Positions 7,264-17,529 of a stretch of 64,000 bases of DNA are shown here, in pieces. The DNA comes from Natronosalvus hydrolyticus (lineage in GTDB: Archaea; Halobacteriota; Halobacteria; Halobacteriales; Natrialbaceae). Each line of letters begins with the position of its first letter. Position 1 is the first letter of the stretch. Under the pieces are notes generated by a model that searched no databases, was not told the DNA's origin, and saw only the letters and a list, made by a program, of their open reading frames with translations. Where the stretch lies: contig JAOPJZ010000012.1 in assembly GCA_025517525.1 (NCBI GenBank), forward strand, positions 31,350-95,349. Reading direction: 5' to 3'. The position numbers were made by a program, and so were the translations under genes.

Positions 7264-8751
7264 ATGAGCAACGAATCTCAGGAACTCGGCATCACCGAGT
7301 CCAAGAATCATCGGCCCGGTGAGTGGTACGCCGAGGTCGTTCAAAAGGCAGGACTGGCCGATTACGCACCCATGGGCGGATTTATCGTCACGAAACCTCG
7401 AGGCTACGCCCTCTGGGAATCGATTCAGGACACGCTCGACGGCTGGTTCAAAGACACCGGCGTTACGAACGCGTACTTCCCACTGTTCATCCCCGAAAGC
7501 TACCTCGAGCGGGAGAAAGACATCGTCGAAGGGTTCGACCCCGAGGTCGCGTGGGTCACCCAGGGCGGGCACAACGAACTCGAGGAACGCCTCGCGGTGC
7601 GCCCGACGAGTGAGTCCATCATTGCTCCGTTTATGTCCCAGTGGACACGGAGCCATCGCGACCTGCCGATGCGACTCAATCAGTGGTGTTCGGTCGTTCG
7701 ATGGGAAGCAACGGACACAAAACCCTTCTTCCGCACGAAGGAGTTCCTCTGGCAGGAAGGCCACACTGCCCACGAGACGGACCAGGAAGCGTGGGACGAG
7801 GTCTGGACCCGACTCGAGCAGTACGCCGACCTCTACGAGGAACACCTCGCGATTCCCGTGTTGAAAGGCAAAAAGCCCGAACACGACAAGTTCCCCGGCG
7901 CGGATACGACGACGACCGTCGAGTGTCTGATGCCCGACGGCAAGTCAGTCCAGGGTGGGACGAGTCACCACCTCGGACAGAGCTTTGCCGAGGCGTTCGA
8001 CATCACGTTCGCCGACGAAGACGAAACCGAGCGAACAGCCTACACGACTTCGTGGGGGCTGTCCTGGCGAGCAATCGGTGCACTCATTATGACACACTCG
8101 GACGACCAGGGGCTCGTGCTCCCACCAACTATCGCGCCCACGCAGGTCGTCATCGTGCCAATCTGGCAGGCAGACAACGAGGACGAAGTGCTCTCGTACG
8201 CGAACGAGGTCGCCGACGACCTCGAGGAAGCAGGTATCCGCGTCGAACTTGACGATCGCGACGAGCGAAACCCCGGCTTCAAATTCAACCAACACGAACT
8301 CGAGGGCGTCCCGCTGCGAATCGAAATCGGCCCGAACGAGGCTACAGACGGCGAGGTAACGCTCGTTCACCGTCCGGACAACGAGAAAGTCGTCGAGAGC
8401 CGCGACGGCGTGGCCGAAACCGTCGACGACCACCTCGAGACGGTCTACGACAAACTCTACACGGCGGCCGAAGAAACCCTTGAGGAGAACGTCCGGACCG
8501 CAGACAGTCCCGAGGACATCATGGGTACGATCGGTCGACACGGCGGCTACGTCAAAGTCCCGTGGTGTGGCGATCAGGCCTGCGAAGAAGTGATCAAAGA
8601 GAAAGTGGCCGCCGAAATCGTCTTCCAGTCCCTGGCTGAAGAGAGTCCGGAGACTGACGGAACACCGGAAGCACCCGAGGACGACGACGCGTGCTGTACG
8701 ATCTGTGGGGAGTCTGCAGACCAGGTCGCCTATTTCGCGCGCACTTACTAA
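7264..8751 (+). CDS. proS: Prolyl-tRNA synthetase, archaeal type
   Basis: 495 residues charging tRNA-Pro with proline in the cytoplasm. Class II motif 2 appears in VRPTSESIIAPFM and FFRTKEFLWQEGHTAH, motif 3 in GLVLPPTIAPTQVV. The anticodon-binding domain follows. The C-terminal zinc domain keeps its cysteines (VPWCGDQACEE and ACCTICGE), and the protein ends in the conserved FARTY with terminal Tyr. A TTTAAGA box near 7234 sits about 27 bases ahead of the ATG at 7264, implying a leaderless transcript and supporting this start. Confidence 0.97.
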   Translation: MSNESQELGITESKNHRPGEWYAEVVQKAGLADYAPMGGFIVTKPRGYALWESIQDTLDGWFKDTGVTNAYFPLFIPESYLEREKDIVEGFDPEVAWVTQGGHNELEERLAVRPTSESIIAPFMSQWTRSHRDLPMRLNQWCSVVRWEATDTKPFFRTKEFLWQEGHTAHETDQEAWDEVWTRLEQYADLYEEHLAIPVLKGKKPEHDKFPGADTTTTVECLMPDGKSVQGGTSHHLGQSFAEAFDITFADEDETERTAYTTSWGLSWRAIGALIMTHSDDQGLVLPPTIAPTQVVIVPIWQADNEDEVLSYANEVADDLEEAGIRVELDDRDERNPGFKFNQHELEGVPLRIEIGPNEATDGEVTLVHRPDNEKVVESRDGVAETVDDHLETVYDKLYTAAEETLEENVRTADSPEDIMGTIGRHGGYVKVPWCGDQACEEVIKEKVAAEIVFQSLAEESPETDGTPEAPEDDDACCTICGESADQVAYFARTY

Positions 8752-9267
8752 TGCGCTCGACTGGGCGACCGAAAGCGGTAGGCTAGCGGACATAATCGAT
8801 ACCAGGTTTACTACTGATAATCGTGAAATAATCACCAACCCTAATTCTTTAGCCCCATAATGGATAAGCCCCTAACTCCCTCTTTAGAACGTGGTGTTCA
8901 TCCAATGGGTGGACACTACGTGCCTCTGACACTTTCTGCGTGGCTGTGATGGATCCGAGAGGTAAACGTGTAGTGAGATTACCCGGACACGATGTCGTGT
9001 GAGGATTTGATGAATATACGCCGCACCTGTTCGAGAATAATACAGTTTACTCGCTACCTCCTCAGAACGCTTCACATAAATAATGCAGAATATCGAATGT
9101 GACGAAACTACCTGCACCGTCCGAAAAGAGACGTTTTTCCAAACTCGAGTGAATACTTCCTGTACGATCGTCCGATACCAATACGCCTTATACACCCTTA
9201 TATGTGTTATTAATACCCTTAGCCATTATGGAGTAACGTCTTATCCCAGGATTGGTCAGTATCTTGT
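8752..9267. other. Long intergenic region upstream of gltB
   Basis: 516 bases with no supported gene and visibly higher AT content than the flanks. Two things stand out: an imperfect 33-base palindrome at 8889-8921, and an AT-rich block at about 9188-9225 (TTATACACCCTTATATG and similar) that can serve as promoter for gltB. The minus-strand frame 8884-9195 resembles nothing. The length is compatible with a regulated promoter or an untranslated leader. Confidence 0.45.
8889..8921. repeat. 33-base imperfect palindrome
   Basis: Starts ACGTGGTGTTCATCCA and ends TGGGTGGACACTACGT. The two halves are reverse complements with a few mismatches, centred on CCAATGG. It could be an operator for a dimeric regulator or a hairpin in the proS 3' end or gltB leader. 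Position alone does not decide. Confidence 0.5.
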
Positions 9268-12200
9268 ATGTCACAGCCACACATATCCGCCGATACGTCT
9301 CAGGGTCTCGCCGATCCCCGAGACGACCGCTCGAACTGCGGCGTCGGAGTCATCATGGACCTCGATGGCGACTCGAGTCACGAAACCATCTCAAACGCAC
9401 TCGACTTGCTCATCAATCTCGAACATCGCGGAACCACGGGGGCTGAGAAAGACACCGGCGACGGGGCCGGAATCATGGTACAGACTCCGGACGCGTTTTT
9501 CCAGCACGTTCTCGATATCGATCTCCCTGATCTGTATGCTGTCGGTTCACTGTTTCTCCCGACCGACGATGACGCCCGAGAAGCCATCTTCTCCCTCGTC
9601 GACACTGTCCTCGGGGAATACGGTCTCGAAGTGCTAACCCAGCGTGACGTCCCGACGAATAACGATGGCCTGGGACAGACGGCGCTCGACTCGGAGCCGG
9701 ACGTCTGGCAAGTTGTGGTCGCACCCGATGATACAATCGACCGCGAAACGTTCGACCGGCGGCTTTACGTCGCCCGTCGAGCACTGGAGAACCGTATCGA
9801 AGAGAGCGAAATCGACAACAAGGAACGCTTCTACGTCTGCTCGCTCGATTCGAAAACGCTCGTCTACAAAGGCCTGCTCAAGGGCGAACAGGTCCCGACG
9901 TACTATCCCGACCTCTCCGATGACCGATTCGCGTCGACGTTTGCCATGGTTCACGAGCGATTCTCGACGAACACGCTCGGAGCTTGGCATCTCGCCCATC
10001 CATACCGCAACGTCGTCCACAACGGCGAGTTCAATACCATTCAGGGGAACGTCAACTGGATGCGCGCCCGAGAGACCGATCTCGAGAGTGAAGTTCTCGA
10101 CGACCTCGAGGCCGTCAAACCCATAATCAACGATCCGGACCAGTCGGACACGGCAAGCGTTGACAACGCCCTCGAGTTGCTCATGCAAGACGGCCGTGAC
10201 CTGGCACACGCCCTGCGGATGCTCGTTCCGGAGGCGTGGCGCGGTGACGACTCGATGGACCGGGCACGCAAAGACTGGTACGACTTCCACGCCTCGCTCA
10301 TCGAGCCCTGGGACGGCCCTGCACTGGTTGCCGCAACGGACGGCGAGCGCGTCGGTGCCGTCCTCGACCGCAACGGGCTTCGCCCCTGTCGGTACGACAT
10401 CACGACGGACAACCGACTGATCGTCGCCAGTGAAGCAGGCGCACTCGAGACCCCACCTGAACAGATCGAGTCGCGTGGTCGACTCCAGCCGGGACAGCTC
10501 TTCCTGGCCGATCCAGCGGAAGGTCGCGTGATTCCCGACGACGAAGTGTTCGAGGACCTCGTCGATGACCGCTACGGGGAGTGGATTCGCGACAAACAGG
10601 TACATATCGACGAAATCACCGGCTCGAGTGAGCGGGCGCCCCAAAAAGCAGTTCCAGCGGTTCGGCCCCACCAGGCCGCCTTCGGCTACACCTACGACGA
10701 GCTCGAGAACATGATCGAGCCGATGACCCAGAAGGGGAAAGATCCCGTCGGGTCGATGGGCGATGATACGCCGCTGTCGGTACTGACGGAGTTCAACCGA
10801 CCGCTGTTCTCGTACTTCAAGCAACTGTTCGCCCAGGTGACGAACCCGCCGCTCGATTACATCCGGGAGGAACTCGTCACGTCGATGGAATCGCGTATCG
10901 GTCACCAGCGTAATCTACTCGCAGAATCGCCCGAGCACGCCCGCCAACTGGTCGTCGATTCGCCGGTGCTGACGGACACCCAGTTCGAAGCCCTTCGCGA
11001 CTGCGATCAAAACGACATCACGGCTGCGACGGTCGACATCACGTACGAGCGAGCGGCCATCGACACCGAAGACGGAGTGACGGGCGAAGCGCTCGAGGCG
11101 GCAATCGAACGCGCGCGGGCCGATGCCGTCGAAGCTATCGAAGCCGGACACGACGTCGTCGTTCTCTCCGACCGCGGTGTCGACGCCGACCGGGTCGCGA
11201 TTCCAAGCTTGCTCGCGACCGGAGCGGTTCACCATCACCTCGTTCGGAACGGCCTCCGAAATCACGCAGGCATTATCGTCGAATCCGCAGATCCACGGAC
11301 TGTCCACCAGTTCGCGACACTCATCGGCTACGGCGCGGACGCAATCAACCCGTATCTCGCCTACCAGACCATCGAAGACGTTACGGCAGGGCCTGACGGT
11401 GCAGACATCGAGGTGGCAATCGATGCCTACGTCGGTGCCCTCGAGGACGGTATCCTCAAGACGATGGCCAAGATGGGCATTTCGACTATCGAGAGCTACC
11501 AGGGTGCCCAGATTTTCGAAGCCGTCGGCCTCGACTCGAGTCTCGTGGACGAATACTTCGAGGGGACCGAGAACCGAACCCAAGGCATCGGGGTAGCCGA
11601 AATCGAAGCCGACCTTCTGGAGCGTCACGACGCAGCGTTCGACGTCGACGAAACCAAACTCGAGCGCCAGGGCGAGTTCGAACACCGAACGGACGGTATC
11701 AAACACCAGTGGAATCCACAGACCGTCGGTACCCTCCAGCAAGCCGTCCGCTCGGGCGATTACGAGCGCTACCAGGAGTTCGCTGAACTGATTAACGACC
11801 AGTCGACGGAGTTACAGACGCTTCGCGGACTGCTCGAATTCGACTCCGACCGGGACCCGATTCCGATCGAGGAAGTCGAACCGGTAACCGATATCGTCGA
11901 ACGGTTCTCGACGGCCGCAATGAGCCTTGGCAGTCTCTCGCCGGAGGCTCACGAGAACAACTCGATTGCGATGAACCGAATCGGCGGCAAGTCCAACTCC
12001 GGCGAGGGTGGCGAGCCGCCGGAGCGCTTCGGTACCGAACGCGAGTGCAACGTCAAACAGGTCGCCTCGGGACGATTCGGCGTCACGAGTACGTACCTCT
12101 CGAGTGCCGACGAACTGCAGATCAAAATGGCACAGGGCTCCAAACCTGGTGAGGGTGGCCATCTCCCAGGCGCGAAAGTCAACGAGATGATCGCGCACGT

Positions 12201-13827
12201 CAGGAAATCGACCCCAGGCGTTGGCCTCATCTCCCCGCCGCCGTTGCACGACATCTACTCCATCGAGGACCTGAAACAGTTGATTCACGACCTCAAAACC
12301 GCTAACGAGGACGCAGATATCAACGTCAAACTGGTTTCAGAAGCAGGGATAGGAACCATCGCAGCCGGCGTCGCCAAAGCGAACGCAGACGTCGTCCACA
12401 TCTCCGGCCACTCGGGCGGTACCGGGGCGTCGCCGCGCACCTCGATCAAACACGCCGGCCTCCCGTGGGAACTCGGACTGGCCGAGGCCAACCAGATGCT
12501 CTGTGCAACCGGTTTGCGCGATCGGATCCGCGTCTCTACCGACGGCGGGATGAAAACCGGCCGTGACGTCGCTGTCGCCGCCTTGCTCGGTGCCGAAGAG
12601 TACATCTTCGGGACCGCCAGTCTCGTCGCCGAGGGGTGTGTAATGGCCCGTCAGTGCCACAAAAACACCTGCCCGGTCGGCATCGCGACCCAGCGAGGCG
12701 ACCTCCGAAAGCGATTCCCGGGCGAACCCGACAACGTGATCAACTACATGACGTTCATCGCCCAGGAACTGCGCGAGATCATGGCCGAACTCGGCTTCGA
12801 AACCGTCGAGGAGATGGTCGGTCACGTGGAAGTCCTCTCACAACGCGAGGATATCGACCATCCGAAAGCACGACGCGTCGACCTCTCTGGTGTCCTCGCT
12901 CCCCTCGAGGGTGACGTGCGAACTAAAATCCGCGAACAGGACCACGAACTCGAGGAGCAACTCGACCGGACGCTGATCGAGGAGGCACGCGAAGCGATCG
13001 ATAACCAGGAGCCGACCACGCTCTCGACGTCGATTTCGAACGTCGACCGCGCCGTCGGGGCCATGCTCTCGAACCGGGTTACGAGTCGCTACGGCGAACC
13101 GGGGCTCCCCGAGGATACGCTCACGATCGACCTCGAGGGCACGGCCGGACAGAGTTTCGGCGCGTTCCTCGCCAACGGCGTCTCCCTCCACCTCGAGGGG
13201 AGTGCCAATGACTACGTCGGCAAGGGACTCTCCGGCGGTAAGGTAACCGTTCGGACCCCCGAAACGGCGACGTACGACCCACTTGAGAACGTCGCCATCG
13301 GTAACGTCGCTCTGTACGGCGCGACTGGCGGTGAAGCCTACATCAACGGCGTTGCCGGGGAACGGTTCGCCGTCCGGAACTCCGCCGCGAAGGCCGTCGT
13401 CGAAGGCGTCGGTGACCACGGCTGTGAGTACATGACTGGCGGGGTCGTCGCCGTACTCGGTGAAACTGGCAAGAACTTCGCCGCCGGTATGTCCGGCGGT
13501 GTGGCCTACGTGTTCGATCCGGAATCGGAACTCGCAGCCAAAGCCAACACCGGCATGGTGTCGCTCTACGACGAACTGGACGAATCCGACGAGGCCATCC
13601 TCGAGCGACTCATCGGGAACCACGTCGCCTACACCGGCTCCGAACGTGGTCAGGCCCTACTCGAAGACTGGGATGGCGCACTCGAGGCGTTCGTAAAGGT
13701 CATGCCCGACGCCTATCACCAGGCGATCACCGAAGACGGTCGTGACGACGTCCGCGCTGAGTTGCCAGAAACGCCAGAAACGCCAGTCCAACCCGATTCG
13801 ACCGGCTACGCGGCCAGCGACGACTGA
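9268..13827 (+). CDS. gltB: Glutamate synthase large subunit (GOGAT)
   Basis: 1519 residues converting glutamine and 2-oxoglutarate to two glutamates. After a 23-residue propeptide, Cys24 (SNCGVG) would be the N-terminal nucleophile of the class II glutaminase domain. The central domain is followed by the FMN synthase domain (MSLGSLSPEAHENN, then GKSNSGEGGE). The [3Fe-4S] ligands are C1124, C1130 and C1135 (CVMARQCHKNTC). The C-terminal GXGXG beta-helix region contains repeated glycine motifs from about residue 1310. No small (beta) subunit lies nearby, so the electron donor may be ferredoxin or a distant partner. The stop TGA starts a palindromic element copy. Confidence 0.96.
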   Translation: MSQPHISADTSQGLADPRDDRSNCGVGVIMDLDGDSSHETISNALDLLINLEHRGTTGAEKDTGDGAGIMVQTPDAFFQHVLDIDLPDLYAVGSLFLPTDDDAREAIFSLVDTVLGEYGLEVLTQRDVPTNNDGLGQTALDSEPDVWQVVVAPDDTIDRETFDRRLYVARRALENRIEESEIDNKERFYVCSLDSKTLVYKGLLKGEQVPTYYPDLSDDRFASTFAMVHERFSTNTLGAWHLAHPYRNVVHNGEFNTIQGNVNWMRARETDLESEVLDDLEAVKPIINDPDQSDTASVDNALELLMQDGRDLAHALRMLVPEAWRGDDSMDRARKDWYDFHASLIEPWDGPALVAATDGERVGAVLDRNGLRPCRYDITTDNRLIVASEAGALETPPEQIESRGRLQPGQLFLADPAEGRVIPDDEVFEDLVDDRYGEWIRDKQVHIDEITGSSERAPQKAVPAVRPHQAAFGYTYDELENMIEPMTQKGKDPVGSMGDDTPLSVLTEFNRPLFSYFKQLFAQVTNPPLDYIREELVTSMESRIGHQRNLLAESPEHARQLVVDSPVLTDTQFEALRDCDQNDITAATVDITYERAAIDTEDGVTGEALEAAIERARADAVEAIEAGHDVVVLSDRGVDADRVAIPSLLATGAVHHHLVRNGLRNHAGIIVESADPRTVHQFATLIGYGADAINPYLAYQTIEDVTAGPDGADIEVAIDAYVGALEDGILKTMAKMGISTIESYQGAQIFEAVGLDSSLVDEYFEGTENRTQGIGVAEIEADLLERHDAAFDVDETKLERQGEFEHRTDGIKHQWNPQTVGTLQQAVRSGDYERYQEFAELINDQSTELQTLRGLLEFDSDRDPIPIEEVEPVTDIVERFSTAAMSLGSLSPEAHENNSIAMNRIGGKSNSGEGGEPPERFGTERECNVKQVASGRFGVTSTYLSSADELQIKMAQGSKPGEGGHLPGAKVNEMIAHVRKSTPGVGLISPPPLHDIYSIEDLKQLIHDLKTANEDADINVKLVSEAGIGTIAAGVAKANADVVHISGHSGGTGASPRTSIKHAGLPWELGLAEANQMLCATGLRDRIRVSTDGGMKTGRDVAVAALLGAEEYIFGTASLVAEGCVMARQCHKNTCPVGIATQRGDLRKRFPGEPDNVINYMTFIAQELREIMAELGFETVEEMVGHVEVLSQREDIDHPKARRVDLSGVLAPLEGDVRTKIREQDHELEEQLDRTLIEEAREAIDNQEPTTLSTSISNVDRAVGAMLSNRVTSRYGEPGLPEDTLTIDLEGTAGQSFGAFLANGVSLHLEGSANDYVGKGLSGGKVTVRTPETATYDPLENVAIGNVALYGATGGEAYINGVAGERFAVRNSAAKAVVEGVGDHGCEYMTGGVVAVLGETGKNFAAGMSGGVAYVFDPESELAAKANTGMVSLYDELDESDEAILERLIGNHVAYTGSERGQALLEDWDGALEAFVKVMPDAYHQAITEDGRDDVRAELPETPETPVQPDSTGYAASDD

Positions 13828-13873
13828 TACGGTATACTGTCTTCTCTCCCGTCAGTCTCCGTTATCGCTTCCC
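13825..13873 (+). repeat. Palindromic element, left half only
   Basis: Starts with TGATACGGTATACTGTCTTC, where the TGA is the stop codon of gltB, and matches the left arm of the 1384-1468 copy over about 30 bases. The right arm is not recognisable. It lies between the convergent gltB and helicase-nuclease genes, where it could also act in termination. Confidence 0.55.
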
Positions 13874-13884
13874 TCGAGCGCCGA

Positions 13885-16800
13885 TTAGCCACCCGTCTGT
13901 TCATCCGGGAGTTCCGCACAGCCAAGCGAGTGATGGGTGCAAAACCGACAGGCACGCCCCGGATTTGTCTCGTCGTATCCCGGATCGTCGACCGCCTCGA
14001 GCGTGGCTCGAACCGATTCCCACGAGGGGATGTCCTCGAGCGAGACGTGATCGACGCGTGGCGCGTCGACATCCCCAACGTAGACGTACCCGACGGCATC
14101 GACCGGCTCGTCGAACTGTCGCGCACAGGCTCGAGCGTACAGCGACAACTGGGTTGCCATGGCGGGCTCGATTCGCTCGCCAACCGTCTTGTAATCGAAG
14201 ACGCCGAGTCGGCCGTCGGGAAGTCGCCGCACGGTGTCGATGTAGCCGATGACAGCGCCGTCGATACCGGGAAGGTCGTCGACTTCGAACGCCAACTCGG
14301 CGGCCAGTTCGTCCCACTCGTGAAACGGGACGTCGAACGTAGCTGTCGTGGCCTCGAAGTAACGGTCGATACAGCGTTGGACGGCTTCTTCGTGCCCTCG
14401 CTCACCTCGAGCCGTGAGTTCTCTGATGGCTGCCTCGTGCCACGCTTCGGGAGTATTCTCGTTGCGATAAAAGGCCGCTTCGGCGACCGCGTGAAAGACC
14501 GTCCCGATCAGACGGGCATTTCCATCGGCCCGTGATGGAGGGGGAGCCGTATCAGCTTCACCACCATTCGCCTGTGCCTGTAAGCCTGCTACCGAGTCGT
14601 CGAAGGCCCCCACCACGTGGTCGAGATAGTGCTTTCGCGGACACTCCGCGTGGGTCTCGAGTGCGCTGTAACTGTGTCTGAGCGCACCGGGAATCGTTGA
14701 ATTGCCAAGTGAACTGACGTCAGTGACCGAGAACCGAGTGGCGGCATCGACAGTGGCACCGAGGCGTCTCGTTTTCGGCACGTCGAACGCTTCGGTGTAT
14801 GGTGCGGCGTCCGCCGCTGGGAGCAACCGTCGGGAACGAAGGTGTTCCCCGAGATGGGTGATCGTCTCCACCGCTTCAGGGGTCGATACCATCGTCTCCC
14901 CATCATCGTAGGACACCATTCCACCAACCGTGGCAGCGGACTCGGCGAGTTCGGCCGTCGCGTCGGCGACGCTTTCTGGGTACTCAGCCTCGAGACGCTC
15001 GAAACTCGCGGTGAGGGCTGGCCAGAGGTCCATTCGCTCGCCAGCGACCGACCACTCGAGATCGTCGGCCAGACATGCCTCGACGGCACTGCGACCGAGT
15101 GCGTTCTCATCTCCTTCGTAATCGTACTCAGATCCGAAGACGAACAGATGATCTTCCGCTCGAGTCAATGCGACGTGAAGCACGCGCCAGGCTTCGGCGA
15201 GCGGTTCGGTCGCCAGATCGCTTGCCAGCGGTGTGTCAATCGCGGAGTCGAGCGCGGCGCTCAACAGCCGATGTCTGGAACTGTAGGCGTAATCGCCACG
15301 GACACACCAGTGCTCGTCGGAGAGAAACGGCACCAGGACCGTATCGAACTGCAGCCCTTTGGCCTGGTGGACTGTCATTATGTCGACCGAATCAGTCGAG
15401 GTGGTCCCCTGCTGTCGGTCACTCGACCCCGAACGCAATACGCTCTCGAGTGCATCGACGACTCGCGGCGAAAGCGAGCCGAGAACGTCACCGCCATCGT
15501 AGGCGTCGACGAAACGGTGCAAACGGTCTAGCGCCCGGTCATCATCCGGGCCCAGAAACCACTTCATACGCGTCCGTTCCTCGAACCACTCGAGAAACGG
15601 TGAGAGGGGATAGGCGTCTCTGTCGGCCACGAGCGACCGTAAGTGAGTCCTCGCCTGTTCGATACGTTCTGGTTCGTCAACCCGCTCCGGATCGATCTCC
15701 AGCAAAGCGCTATACAACCCATCGGCATCAAGTTCGTGAAGGCGTTCGAGGTCCGCTTCGGACAATCGATACCGAAGCAACAAGACGCGGCGGAGGTGGG
15801 TATCGGTCGCTGCCGGCTCGGCAATCACCCGGAGGTACGACAGCAGGGTCTGGACCCCCGGCGAGACAGTGCCCGCGGGTGAACCCGACTGTTCGTACGG
15901 GATCTGGCGCGCCTCGAGTTCGTCAGCGATCGCACTCGCCTGGGCGTTCGTCCGAACGATGACGGCGATATCCTCGAGTCGGCGCTTTGCAACGCCGTCG
16001 AACTCGTCGATCAAGAGGCGAGCAATCGTCATTCCAACTTGCTCCGGCGGGGACCAGCCGAGTTCGTCGCTATCGATTTTGACGACGTGCCGAGTGGAAT
16101 CGGCGTTTGTGCTCGACACGGTCGACGTTGATGCATCCGTTTTCCGTCCGTACTCGCGGAGCGTTTTCGACGAGTGACCGCCGTAGTCACAGTAGTTCGT
16201 CAGATCGAGAATTTCCTGTTTCGAACGGTAGTTGAGGCCGAGTTCGACAGACTCGTGGTCGGTGTAGGCATCACCCAATCGCTCGAGACCGTGCGGATCG
16301 GTTCCGCGCCATCCGTATATCGCCTGATCAGTGTCCCCGATGGCGAGAAGCTCGGGCCGGTCTGGGCCGTTCGTCAGCTTCGTCACCAACTGGTACTGAG
16401 TTCGGTCGGTATCCTGGAATTCGTCACAGTACACGTGCGTATACTCACCAGCAATTTCGTCTGCGGCCATCGCGTCGGAAAGCAGCCGGGTCGCTGTCCG
16501 AACGAGTTCGTCGAAATCGAGCGTTCCTTCCTCAGCCAGAAGTTTCCGGTAATCGCGATAGATCGCCGTGTACTGTCTCGCCTCGCGAAGGACGGCAACG
16601 TAGTGTTCGAGTCGACCGATTGGCGTTTGCTCGATCGTGGCCGTCGCCTCTCGCCAGAGTTGATTTCGGAACAACACTGGGGCGAGGTGCTTCGTCGTCG
16701 GGTCATCGAGCGTGAGCGAGTCGTGGACGTTCGTCACACACGATTGTACCGAACGAAGATACTGTTCAACGTCTCGGACGACAGTATCCTCTCGAAAGTC

Positions 16801-17529
16801 CGCCGGCGCTTCGGCGATTTTCTCGCGACAGAACGTCAGCAACTTCCCGTACTCGACCAGTGCATTACGGGCATCCTCGAGGTGTTCGTCCCGATTGAAA
16901 AACCGAAACGCCTCGTTGTCGAACGACAGCCCACTCGCTGCCTCCTGGCGAAGCCACAACAGCAGTTCGTCGAGGAGGTCGATCGTCCGTGCATCGGGGA
17001 GGTGAGCCTCAAGCGTGTCGGGATCGATATCGTCTCGACTCATCACGGCAATGAATTCGTCGACCGCGTCGGCCAAGGTCTCGGGGGTGGCGCTTTGATC
17101 CGAGCCGACGTTCTCGTCGACGAATGCGTAGTCACGCTCCCTGAGCAATCGCGTGACCAGTCGGTATCGATCCCGCTCGGTGACGATATCAAACGATGGG
17201 GACAACCCGAGATAGTACGCGTACTCACGAACCAGACGGTTACAGAACGAGTGATAGGTGTAGACATCGATTTCGGCAGCGACGGCAGGATCGAGTCGGT
17301 TCGCAATCGATGACCGGATGTTCGAGGCCGCTTCGTTGGCAAACGTCAGAACGAGGATATCGCCTGGGTCAGCATCCCCGTCCACAAGGGTTCGCTCGAG
17401 GCGCATGAGCATCGTCGTCGTTTTCCCCGTGCCGGCACCAGCATCGACGGAGATACACGCTGCATCGCTATCGATGACTGCGGGCTGGTTGCCACGGGAG
17501 ACGCTGGGTTCACCCTCTTTATTTGCCAT
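13885..17529 (-). CDS. UvrD/AddA-like helicase with C-terminal Fe-S PD-(D/E)XK nuclease
   Basis: 1214 residues. Walker A is DAGAGTGKTTT (about 28-38), motif Ia LTFANEAA follows, and Walker B is DEFQD at about 368-372; later SF1 motifs include GDTDQAIYGWRG and MTVHQAKGLQFD. The C-terminal third is a PD-(D/E)XK nuclease with the catalytic core FDYKT near residue 1110. One cysteine near 962 (AECPRKHY) and a C-x2-C-x5-C group near 1193-1202 form the iron-sulfur staple known from AddB and Cas4. The protein should unwind and resect DNA ends. It is the last of three overlapping genes, its start overlapping the nuclease gene by 11 bases. An ordinary AddA has no Fe-S staple, so this is a variant architecture. 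Confidence 0.9.
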   Translation of the reverse strand: MANKEGEPSVSRGNQPAVIDSDAACISVDAGAGTGKTTTMLMRLERTLVDGDADPGDILVLTFANEAASNIRSSIANRLDPAVAAEIDVYTYHSFCNRLVREYAYYLGLSPSFDIVTERDRYRLVTRLLRERDYAFVDENVGSDQSATPETLADAVDEFIAVMSRDDIDPDTLEAHLPDARTIDLLDELLLWLRQEAASGLSFDNEAFRFFNRDEHLEDARNALVEYGKLLTFCREKIAEAPADFREDTVVRDVEQYLRSVQSCVTNVHDSLTLDDPTTKHLAPVLFRNQLWREATATIEQTPIGRLEHYVAVLREARQYTAIYRDYRKLLAEEGTLDFDELVRTATRLLSDAMAADEIAGEYTHVYCDEFQDTDRTQYQLVTKLTNGPDRPELLAIGDTDQAIYGWRGTDPHGLERLGDAYTDHESVELGLNYRSKQEILDLTNYCDYGGHSSKTLREYGRKTDASTSTVSSTNADSTRHVVKIDSDELGWSPPEQVGMTIARLLIDEFDGVAKRRLEDIAVIVRTNAQASAIADELEARQIPYEQSGSPAGTVSPGVQTLLSYLRVIAEPAATDTHLRRVLLLRYRLSEADLERLHELDADGLYSALLEIDPERVDEPERIEQARTHLRSLVADRDAYPLSPFLEWFEERTRMKWFLGPDDDRALDRLHRFVDAYDGGDVLGSLSPRVVDALESVLRSGSSDRQQGTTSTDSVDIMTVHQAKGLQFDTVLVPFLSDEHWCVRGDYAYSSRHRLLSAALDSAIDTPLASDLATEPLAEAWRVLHVALTRAEDHLFVFGSEYDYEGDENALGRSAVEACLADDLEWSVAGERMDLWPALTASFERLEAEYPESVADATAELAESAATVGGMVSYDDGETMVSTPEAVETITHLGEHLRSRRLLPAADAAPYTEAFDVPKTRRLGATVDAATRFSVTDVSSLGNSTIPGALRHSYSALETHAECPRKHYLDHVVGAFDDSVAGLQAQANGGEADTAPPPSRADGNARLIGTVFHAVAEAAFYRNENTPEAWHEAAIRELTARGERGHEEAVQRCIDRYFEATTATFDVPFHEWDELAAELAFEVDDLPGIDGAVIGYIDTVRRLPDGRLGVFDYKTVGERIEPAMATQLSLYARACARQFDEPVDAVGYVYVGDVDAPRVDHVSLEDIPSWESVRATLEAVDDPGYDETNPGRACRFCTHHSLGCAELPDEQTGG

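Noticed and set aside
7060..7884. N-terminal extension of the quinone oxidoreductase (601-codon frame)
   Set aside because: The added 275 codons lie opposite proS and have no similarity to the family; the natural start is at 7059.
9634..10905. 423-codon minus-strand frame inside gltB
   Set aside because: High-GC third-position shadow of gltB; no recognisable domain, while gltB has a full set of catalytic motifs in this stretch.
16174..17313. 379-codon plus-strand frame inside the helicase-nuclease gene
   Set aside because: Shadow of the helicase Walker A to Walker B region on the other strand; sequence lacks any known family.
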